Shown here one piece after another: positions 7,897 through 13,431 of a DNA stretch of 16,595 nt. Position numbers and translations under genes: made by a program. The notes under the pieces are model-generated. The model was not told where the DNA came from and made no database searches. It saw only the letters and a list, made by a program, of their open reading frames with translations. The first letter of the stretch is position 1. Each line of letters opens with the position of its first letter. The DNA is from Phycisphaeraceae bacterium (GTDB taxonomy: Bacteria > Planctomycetota > Phycisphaerae > Phycisphaerales > Phycisphaeraceae), in assembly GCA_020850375.1 (NCBI GenBank), contig JADZET010000027.1:1-16595 (forward strand), given 5' to 3'.

Positions 7897-7979
7897 CGTC
7901 CGGAACAAACTGCGGGCTCATCTTGAGCCGTGGCGCACCTCCGCTTGCAGGATCGGAGCCCTCAAGCGGAGGTTTTTTT
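7897..7979 (+). ncRNA. Candidate small RNA, or attenuated leader, of about 80 nt
   Basis: The segment is bounded by a promoter (7861-7890) and a T7-tailed terminator. It contains a first perfect hairpin, GGCTCA (7915-7920) with TGAGCC (7924-7929) and a 3-nt loop, then the terminator stem. No start codon with a ribosome site was found inside it. The motif GCGCCCGTCCGG (7892-7903) recurs almost exactly just after the terminator (GCGCCCTGTCCGGG, 7980-7993). It matches no RNA family I recognise. The alternative is a transcription-attenuating leader of the gene starting at 8195. Confidence 0.42.
7937..7979 (+). terminator. Strong Rho-independent terminator
   Basis: ACCTCCGCTTG (7937-7947) pairs perfectly over 11 bp with CAAGCGGAGGT (7963-7973), around a 15-nt loop, followed by an unbroken run of seven T (7973-7979). 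It is oriented for the plus strand only. No protein gene on that strand lies directly upstream; the Nudix gene runs the other way. Confidence 0.85.
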
Positions 7980-8194
7980 GCGCCCTGTCCGGGCTCAGGG
8001 GCAGACGATCCCCATCAGAGTGGTTGATCTGGGAATGGCGGCAACGTGGCGATTCGACCGGTCGTGACCACGTGAAGAGGGGCCAGGGCAGCGACTTCAT
8101 TGCGGGTGTGCCACACGCTTGGCATGGGGTCGCCCGGGGGTGAAGTAGAGTTCCTCACGATGGCGTGGCCGCCGCGCCAAAGGGAGGACCGGCG

Positions 8195-8818
8195 ATGAAT
8201 CTTCGCGTGGGACCGTTCGTGTACCGGGTGCGGTTCGTGGAAGAGCTCATCGAGCACGAGGGCCGGCGGTGCCTGGGGCTGTGCGACAACGACGCGCACG
8301 TGATCCTGGTGGCCCGCCACGGCAGCGAGGCCCAGCAGGTCCAGGTCGTCTGCCACGAGTACATGGAGGCGTGGGTTTACCACTTCGGCCAGGGCATGAC
8401 GGACAAGGAGGCCATGTGCGACCTGTTCGGCATGGCCATGACGCAGTTCACACTCGACCTGATGCACCAGATGCGCTGCTGGGCGGACCCGTCGCCCGCG
8501 GGCGACGCGTCGGCGACGAACGGCGATGACCTATCGCTGGCCGGTGATGACACACAGGCCATGGCGTCGGCGCCGGGACGGCCGCTCGGAGAGCATGGCT
8601 CTTTGGCCGAGGAATCCGCGGAATACACACAGCGGTATAAGGACGTGTTCGATCGGAACACGCGTCCTGAGACAGAGCATGGCCATGGGCCGGGGGCGTC
8701 GGTGGGTCTGAAGCAGTTGGGCAGGTGGTCGGTGCGTGGTCTAGGCCAGGAGGGAGGTTGGCGGATTCGGCTTGTCGAGCCCTCCGGGGAAACGGGGGCT
8801 GTGCGGCGCGTGTCATAA
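8195..8818 (+). CDS. Hypothetical protein, zincin-like N-terminal domain with altered HExxH
   Basis: A 207-residue protein. The ATG at 8195 has AGGGAGG 7 nt upstream, the best ribosome site in the area. Residues 1-92 look like a small metallopeptidase-type domain: an N-terminal beta part (YRVRFVEELIEHEGRRCLG, ending in HVILVA), then VVCHEYMEAWVYHFG, then an acidic helix TDKEAMCDLFGMA. The order resembles ImmA/IrrE-like zincins (HExxH helix, then a downstream Glu such as Glu72). However the motif reads HEYME: His54 and Glu55 are present but the second His is Glu58. Residues 95-207 are polar, Gly/Ser/Asp-rich and probably disordered. It could be an inactive or metal-altered relative; no family is confidently named. 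The 3' end overlaps the convergent gene by 6 bases. Confidence 0.72.
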   Translation: MNLRVGPFVYRVRFVEELIEHEGRRCLGLCDNDAHVILVARHGSEAQQVQVVCHEYMEAWVYHFGQGMTDKEAMCDLFGMAMTQFTLDLMHQMRCWADPSPAGDASATNGDDLSLAGDDTQAMASAPGRPLGEHGSLAEESAEYTQRYKDVFDRNTRPETEHGHGPGASVGLKQLGRWSVRGLGQEGGWRIRLVEPSGETGAVRRVS

Positions 8819-9196
8819 GTCATCCAAATCAGGGTCGGGCGAAGGGAGGTTCTGGTTCGGCGGCGTGGGCGTGGCGAGGTGGTCAAGCCCGTGAATGGAA
8901 GGGCGGGCGTGCTTGGCCGCCTTGCGTGACAAAGGGGCGGGCGAGGCGTTGGTCCCAAGCGATCGCGCCTCGACCTGGCCGACGATGCCTAATCGACTCG
9001 CGGCCGCATCGACCTCGGCCAGGGCGGCGCGCCGGACGAAACTGACCTGCTCAGAGGCGGGCGCCTCAAGGAACATCAGCAGCGCTGCCGAGAGGACCAT
9101 GCCCTTCTGCTTGCCGTGGCCGTACAGGGCACAGACGCGGTTGAAATCAGCCAGCAGTTCGGCGGGCACGGCCAGGTTGAGCGTTTTCTTTCGCAT
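8813..9196 (-). CDS. Small protein with ribbon-helix-helix-like N-terminus
   Basis: A 127-residue protein starting MRKKTLNLAVPAELL. The ATG at 9196 has GAGGAAA at good spacing; the frame runs further upstream to 9349, but that extension looks like random coding. Residues 4-11 form a likely beta strand, followed by two helices (about 12-27 and 32-46), the layout of CopG/Arc-type ribbon-helix-helix DNA-binding proteins. A helix (about 50-70) and a Pro/Ser-rich tail follow. The domain is inferred from pattern only. No toxin-like partner is adjacent in the same direction, so this is not a clear toxin-antitoxin pair; a regulator of this block, perhaps acting on the palindromes near 9448-9480, is more natural. 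Confidence 0.65.
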   Translation of the reverse strand: MRKKTLNLAVPAELLADFNRVCALYGHGKQKGMVLSAALLMFLEAPASEQVSFVRRAALAEVDAAASRLGIVGQVEARSLGTNASPAPLSRKAAKHARPSIHGLDHLATPTPPNQNLPSPDPDLDDL

Positions 9197-9441
9197 GGCG
9201 GTTTCCTCGAGCGGGCAACGGTCGGTCACGCATCGATCAGGGCCAGACGTGAACCAAGTCATTAGGCCGAGAACCAGCAGGTCAGGGGTGAGCATGTCGG
9301 CGGAGCAACGCACGGACGTCGGCGAGCAGACGCATGGCGGGCTGTTCAAGTTTTGTGGAAAACGGCATAAGCTCTGTCCCCTGCCGCTTCAATAAGGCCA
9401 AACGTGTGGCACTGTCAGATCATCTCACAATCACCCGGGGC

Positions 9442-9469
9442 TTGCAAATCATGATGATCATTGTATCAT
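9442..9469 (+). promoter_or_regulatory. Promoter for a leaderless gene
   Basis: TTGCAA (9442-9447), 16 bases, then TATCAT (9464-9469; 5 of 6 matches to the -10 consensus). The expected transcription start, about 7 nt downstream, falls on the first ATG at 9476, which has no Shine-Dalgarno sequence. This fits a leaderless messenger. Confidence 0.45.
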
Positions 9470-9480
9470 AGTGATATGAT
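9448..9480. promoter_or_regulatory. Cluster of AT-rich palindromes over promoter and start codon
   Basis: Three exact inverted repeats lie side by side: ATCATGAT (9448-9455), ATGATCAT (9454-9461), and ATCATA-GTGA-TATGAT (9465-9480). They cover the spacer, the -10 box and the start codon of the next gene, as a repressor operator would. The composition is strikingly AT-rich against the surrounding high-GC sequence. Confidence 0.5.
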
Positions 9481-9895
9481 GATGGGCAAGCGTAAAGCCA
9501 TAAAAACGGGTGAAAAGGCTGTTCAGATCCCACACCCTTCCTGGGACATGGACTGGCTGTCCGATCGTTCCCCCGATAGTTCCAAAGCGCACGGCCAGCC
9601 GCCCGATGCCGCCACGCAGGCCCGCAAGGACAAGCCCTCACCCCCAAGGCCTGAACCTGTCAGCATGGGACAAGTCCTTGGTATAGCGCTATTTCTGAGC
9701 GGAAGCCAGTGGCACGATACCCACAAAATCTTCCGTCGGAAGCTGCCGGCGGTGGTCAGAAAATTCCTCGACCAGGCGGACCGACTGACGCTTGAGCGCT
9801 GTGTCGTCGAGGCCATGACCCGGCTCAATCAAACAGATCTCTCCCCCACACGTTCGGCGGGGCGAACGCCCTCGAACAAGCGAAAAAAGGCTTGA
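9476..9895 (+). CDS. Hypothetical protein, probably leaderless
   Basis: A 139-residue protein with three consecutive ATG codons (9476, 9479, 9482) at the front and no ribosome site. An in-frame TTG at 9461 is possible but lies before the predicted transcription start. Residues 1-65 are basic, then Pro/Ser-rich and probably disordered. Residues 66-125 (MGQVLGIALFLSGSQW, IFRRKLPAVVRKFLDQADRLTLERCVVEAMTRL) are predicted helical. The C-terminus is basic (NKRKKA). I do not recognise a family. It is divergent from the ribbon-helix-helix-like gene, and the next gene's -35 box overlaps its stop codon. Confidence 0.55.
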   Translation: MMMGKRKAIKTGEKAVQIPHPSWDMDWLSDRSPDSSKAHGQPPDAATQARKDKPSPPRPEPVSMGQVLGIALFLSGSQWHDTHKIFRRKLPAVVRKFLDQADRLTLERCVVEAMTRLNQTDLSPTRSAGRTPSNKRKKA

Positions 9896-9948
9896 CACGA
9901 CGTCTTGTTCGGTAGAAGATAGGGTACCCAAACAGAAACCTATCTTCT
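9892..9948 (+). promoter_or_regulatory. -35 box and perfect 10-bp inverted repeat before the QW-motif gene
   Basis: A consensus TTGACA (9892-9897) overlaps the upstream stop codon. The matching -10 region is weak (TAGAAG at 9913-9918, 15-base spacer, or GAAGAT at 9915-9920, 17-base spacer). AGAAGATAGG (9914-9923) pairs exactly with CCTATCTTCT (9939-9948) across 15 nt. This could be an operator overlapping the -10 region, or a 5'-leader hairpin. GAGGG (9950-9954) then serves the ATG at 9962. Confidence 0.5.
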
Positions 9949-9961
9949 TGAGGGCAAGACC

Positions 9962-10675
9962 ATGATGAGCGAACACCTGATCCTTAGCCAGTTTGAGGCC
10001 CGCTCCTGGCGAAAGCTGCTCCAGGGCCTGCAACACAACGGCGTGGATGTGCCGGCGCATTTGGTGAGCCGGCTGACCGAGCCCTCCGCGGGGGCGATCG
10101 CCTTGGGGCTGCGCCGTTTGCTGGAGTTGAGCTTCGGTCTTAGCCGGGGCGCTCTGGACATGCTCCGGACCCTGCTCGATCAGCAGCGACCGGACGGGAG
10201 CTGGGCGGGCGATCCGGCGCCCACAGCCGCCGCTATGGCGGCGATCGGGGCGTGCCTGGTTGGCTCACTCAAGCCAAGCCTGCCCCCGGATCTGGCCGTG
10301 CGGGCATCGCTGGCTCAGCGGCGTGGCCTAAGCGCCCTGGCGGTCATGCAGGACGACGAAGGGACCTGGAGACATCCCGGCGAAAGCTCGGATCGTCAGA
10401 CGGCCGGCTCGGCGTGTTGGATCCGGGAGCTGCTGTCGCGCGATGCGGAGGCGCGCCAGTGCCTGCACCTCGATCCCGTCGTGGCCACGCCTGGTTCACC
10501 GGGCCGGCGCACACGAACCGCTCGCCGCGCCGAGACCTCCCCCACCGCCGTGGCCTCACGCTTTCACCGCCGCGAGCCGCACCCCCACGGCGGCCAATCA
10601 ACCCGGCCGGGGCTGAGCTACCGGATGGGACGAGCCGGCTGGGGATGGGATGAGCGGGCCTGGCCCGCGGCGTAA
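9962..10675 (+). CDS. Hypothetical protein with two QW-like (alpha/alpha-toroid) motifs
   Basis: A 237-residue protein, starting at ATG 9962 with GAGGG 7 nt upstream (a second ATG follows at once). Residues about 45-160 contain two repeats of the pattern helix-QxxxGxW-helix: DQQRPDGSW (73-81) followed by PTAAAMAAIGACL, and MQDDEGTW (129-136) followed by QTAGSACWI. Such QW-type repeats are typical of squalene/terpenoid cyclases, prenyltransferase beta subunits and related alpha/alpha toroids. Two repeats are too few for a full toroid, and the cyclase DxDD motif is absent, so enzymatic cyclase activity is unlikely. The C-terminal 60 residues are Arg/Pro-rich and low complexity. It could be a degraded or minimal relative, or an unrelated helical protein. 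Confidence 0.6.
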   Translation: MMSEHLILSQFEARSWRKLLQGLQHNGVDVPAHLVSRLTEPSAGAIALGLRRLLELSFGLSRGALDMLRTLLDQQRPDGSWAGDPAPTAAAMAAIGACLVGSLKPSLPPDLAVRASLAQRRGLSALAVMQDDEGTWRHPGESSDRQTAGSACWIRELLSRDAEARQCLHLDPVVATPGSPGRRTRTARRAETSPTAVASRFHRREPHPHGGQSTRPGLSYRMGRAGWGWDERAWPAA

Positions 10676-10746
10676 GACACGCACGCACGGGGGCCGATGG
10701 CGCCTGATCGCCCGGCGGTACGGGTTTGGCCAGGTCTTGCCCGTGG

Positions 10747-11835
10747 TCAGCGGATGATCCGCGCCCCGCCGCCCTTGGCCACGCGCTCGAGCTCTTCCCT
10801 GGTGATCTGGCTCGTGTCGCCGCGCGTCGTCTGTAACAGCGCGCCGTGGCACGTGCCGTAGTTCACCGCCTCCTGCGGTCCCTTGCCCTGGAGGAACGCG
10901 TAGGCGAACCCCGACGCGAACCCATCGCCGCCGCCGACGCGGTCCTCGATGATCAGACGATCGAACCTCGGGCCCTCATAGAACCGATCCTCAGCCGCCC
11001 AGTAGAGAATGGCGGACCAGTGGTTCTCGCTGGCGCTGACCACCTCACGCAGGGTCGTGCCGATGACCTTGAGGTTCGGGTAGTCCTTCGCCACGCGGCG
11101 GACCATTTTCTTGTAGTTCTCGATGGGCAGGGATTCGAGCTTCTCCGACGTGCCCTCGACCTCGTAGCCCAGTACCTTCTGGAAGTCCTCCTCGTTGCCG
11201 ATCAGGCAGTCGATGTACTTCATCAGCGGCTTGGTCGTGGCGATGGCGTCTTTCGACGACCAGAGCTTCGAGCGGAAGTTCAGGTCATAGGAGACGATCG
11301 TGCCGGCCTCGTGGGCGGCCTGCAGCGCCTCGGCGGCGACCTGGCGGGTGGTGGGGCTCAGGCAGGTGAAGATGCCGCCGGTGTGCAGCCAGCGGACGCC
11401 GCCGCCGAAGAGCTTCTTCCAGTCGATGTCGCCGGGCTTGAGTTTGGACGTGGCCGAGTGGCCGCGGTCGTAGAGCGTGACGCTCGCCCGTGGGCCGGCG
11501 CCGACCTCGGTGAAGTTCAGCCCGATGCGCGCCTCCCGCCCCACGCCGTCATAGGGCATGGTCACCACGTGCCCCGTGTCCATCCCCACCGTCCGGGCGT
11601 GGTTGAGGATGATCTTGCCCACCGGGTTGTCGACCAGCGCGCCCACCCAGCCCGTGCGGAAACCCAATCGCGACAGTGCGTAGGCCACGTTGTACTCCCC
11701 GCCGCCGACCCAGACCTCCAACTGCGTGGCGAACTCAATCCGTCCCGCGCCGGGCGGGCTCAGGCGGATCATGCACTCACCGAGGGACACGAGGTCGAGT
11801 TCGGATCGATCGGCCGGCTTGAGAGGCAGATTCAT
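10747..11835 (-). CDS. PfkB-family sugar kinase, 2-keto-3-deoxygluconate kinase-like
   Basis: A 362-residue ribokinase-fold protein. It shows the N-terminal LGECMIRLSP strand, the substrate-binding GGGEYNVAYALSRLG (44-58), HTGGIFTCLSP, the central strand SYDLNFRSKLW (182-192), NEEDF, and the PfkB signature DRVGGGDGFASGF (298-310) with catalytic Asp304. The NxRxxLW context and GGGD signature fit 2-keto-3-deoxygluconate kinases, which make KDPG for the Entner-Doudoroff and uronate routes; other keto-sugar acids or fructose-type substrates are possible. The ATG at 11835 is preferred over a GTG at 11847; neither has a strong ribosome site. It is divergent from the enolase homologue across 275 bp, which suggests shared control of sugar-acid catabolism. 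Confidence 0.88.
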   Translation of the reverse strand: MNLPLKPADRSELDLVSLGECMIRLSPPGAGRIEFATQLEVWVGGGEYNVAYALSRLGFRTGWVGALVDNPVGKIILNHARTVGMDTGHVVTMPYDGVGREARIGLNFTEVGAGPRASVTLYDRGHSATSKLKPGDIDWKKLFGGGVRWLHTGGIFTCLSPTTRQVAAEALQAAHEAGTIVSYDLNFRSKLWSSKDAIATTKPLMKYIDCLIGNEEDFQKVLGYEVEGTSEKLESLPIENYKKMVRRVAKDYPNLKVIGTTLREVVSASENHWSAILYWAAEDRFYEGPRFDRLIIEDRVGGGDGFASGFAYAFLQGKGPQEAVNYGTCHGALLQTTRGDTSQITREELERVAKGGGARIIR

Positions 11836-12034
11836 GGATTCACTCACCGAAAAGGGTTGCTGAAGGATCCGCCGGCCGTATCGCGTGCAGCCGGGGCCGA
11901 GAAGCGGAGGATTCCGAGCGGTATCGACTGGTTTTCTCGGGAAAGATAGGTATTCTGACCGGCCGATCCTGAAGTGTCAAAGACACCAGATCCTCACGCA
12001 GAAAACGGAGATGCTTGAATCCGAGCCCGTGCTG

Positions 12035-12049
12035 CGGGCGTCCCGCCCG
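12035..12049. repeat. GC hairpin in the kinase/enolase divergent region
   Basis: CGGGCG (12035-12040) pairs with CGCCCG (12044-12049) over a 3-nt loop, within a GTGCTGCGGGCGTCCCGCCCGT context. The text looks like a dispersed intergenic hairpin repeat, but only one copy is in this window. It would lie in the 5' leader of the enolase homologue. Confidence 0.35.
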
Positions 12050-12110
12050 TGTGATTCGAAGATCCCGGGTGGCTCAATCCCCCCGATTTGCACAGAAAGA
12101 CAACCCATCC

Positions 12111-13403
12111 ATGAGTGTCCGCATCCGCAACGTCCTGGCCCGTGAGGTGATCAACGAGAAAGGCCTGCCCACCGTCGAGGTCGACGTCCAGCTCGACGAC
12201 GGCAGCTTCGGCCGGGCCACCGCGCCCGGCGGCACCTCACGCGGCATCCACGAGCCCGTCGACCTCAAGGACGGGGACAAGACCTACTTCCACGGCCTGG
12301 GCGTCAGCAAGGCCATCCACAACGTCAACACCGAGATCCGCGCCCTGCTCATCGGCAAACATGTCGAGGCTCAGGAAGAGATCGACCGCGCGATGATCGC
12401 CCTCGACGGCACGCCCAACCGCTCGCGCCTCGGCGGCAACGCGATCATCGCCACCTCCATGGCCGCCGCCAAGGCCGCCGCCGCCTCGCACCGCGTCCCC
12501 CTCTGCGAACAGATGGGCGGTGGCTGCGAGATCCCCCTGGCGTTCATCTACATGATGTTCGCCGGGCCGGCCTACGTCGGCGGCGACGTCTGCGACTTCC
12601 AGGAGTTCGCCCTGATCGCCCTCTCGGCCAAGAGCTACAGGGAGGGCTATCTCTCGACCCTGGGCATCTACCGCCGGCTCACCGATCTCCTGGCCCAACG
12701 CGCCGGCCAACCCTCGCCGCGCAACAAGGACGTCGCCGGCAGCTCCGTCGGCCGGTTCGATTCCAACGAGGAGGCCCTGGCCACGCTCACGCGATTCATC
12801 GAGGAAGAGGGCTTCACCCCCGGCAAAGACTTCGGCTTCTACCTCGACATCGCCGCCAGCCAGCTCTACGACGGCAAACACTACCACCTCCACGCCGACA
12901 AGCAGACGCTCACGCCCCCGCAGATGATCGACCGGCTCGAAGATCTCTGCCGCAAGTACCCCATCGTGAGCATGGAGGACTGCCTCTACGAAGAGGACTG
13001 GGACGGCTGGAAAGCGCTGACCGACCGGCTGGGCAAGAGGGTCCAGATCGTCGGTGACGACCTCTTTGTGACCAACGCGGCCATGCTGGCCAAGGGCGCG
13101 AAGATGGGCGCCGCCAACGCCGTGGTCATCAAGCCCAATCAGGTCGGCACGCTGACCGAGACCTACGAGGCCATCGCCCTGGCCAAGAAGCTCGGGTACG
13201 GCACGATCATCTCGCCGCGATCGGGCGAGCTCTGGGACCCCTACATCCCCCACCTGTGCGTCGGGCAGAACCTCGGGCAGGGCAAGCTCGCCGGGGCCCA
13301 CTCGCGCGGCGAGTCGAATCTCAACGAGTTCTCCCGCATCATCGACCACCTCGGCGACCGAGCCGTCTACCGCGGCCGCGAGGTGCTGGCGAGGTTCCTC
13401 TGA
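12111..13403 (+). CDS. Divergent enolase-family protein with incomplete enolase active site
   Basis: A 430-residue protein with the full enolase length and fold. Kept (yeast numbering in brackets): metal ligands Asp246 (LDIAAS, 246), Glu289 (SMEDCLYEED, 295) and Asp316 (GDDLFVTN, 320); catalytic base Lys341 (IKPNQVGTLTET, 345); Lys392 (396); loop Ser43 (39); and the QEF Glu (168). Changed: the NGGEHADN loop with His159 is replaced by AGPAYVGGD (151-159); the GDEGGYAP motif with Glu211 is replaced by AGSSVGRF, and no Glu occurs in residues 181-219; SHRSGE with His373 reads SPRSGE (368-373). It can probably bind Mg2+ and abstract a proton, but standard 2-phosphoglycerate dehydration is doubtful. 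The ATG at 12111 begins the homology; the ribosome site is weak. A MOFRL kinase homologue follows after 28 bp. I read this as a paralogue with another substrate, not the housekeeping enolase. Confidence 0.88.
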   Translation: MSVRIRNVLAREVINEKGLPTVEVDVQLDDGSFGRATAPGGTSRGIHEPVDLKDGDKTYFHGLGVSKAIHNVNTEIRALLIGKHVEAQEEIDRAMIALDGTPNRSRLGGNAIIATSMAAAKAAAASHRVPLCEQMGGGCEIPLAFIYMMFAGPAYVGGDVCDFQEFALIALSAKSYREGYLSTLGIYRRLTDLLAQRAGQPSPRNKDVAGSSVGRFDSNEEALATLTRFIEEEGFTPGKDFGFYLDIAASQLYDGKHYHLHADKQTLTPPQMIDRLEDLCRKYPIVSMEDCLYEEDWDGWKALTDRLGKRVQIVGDDLFVTNAAMLAKGAKMGAANAVVIKPNQVGTLTETYEAIALAKKLGYGTIISPRSGELWDPYIPHLCVGQNLGQGKLAGAHSRGESNLNEFSRIIDHLGDRAVYRGREVLARFL

Positions 13404-13431
13404 TCCTCGCCGTGGCGCGGAGGCAGTCGCG

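Noticed and set aside
8109..8124. TGCCA-N6-TGGCA hairpin and TTGGCA as a promoter of the gene at 8195
   Set aside because: Short stem, and no -10 box at proper distance (the nearest, TAGAGT, is 21 bases away).
9197..9349. N-terminal extension of the ribbon-helix-helix-like protein
   Set aside because: No homology-like pattern and no ribosome site, whereas ATG 9196 has GAGGAAA and starts the beta strand directly.
8813..9895. Toxin-antitoxin module
   Set aside because: The ribbon-helix-helix-like gene has no co-directional overlapping partner, and the divergent 139-residue protein shows no toxin motif.
10846..11949. 367-codon plus-strand frame over the KDG-kinase-like gene
   Set aside because: Antisense shadow of a gene with clear PfkB motifs.
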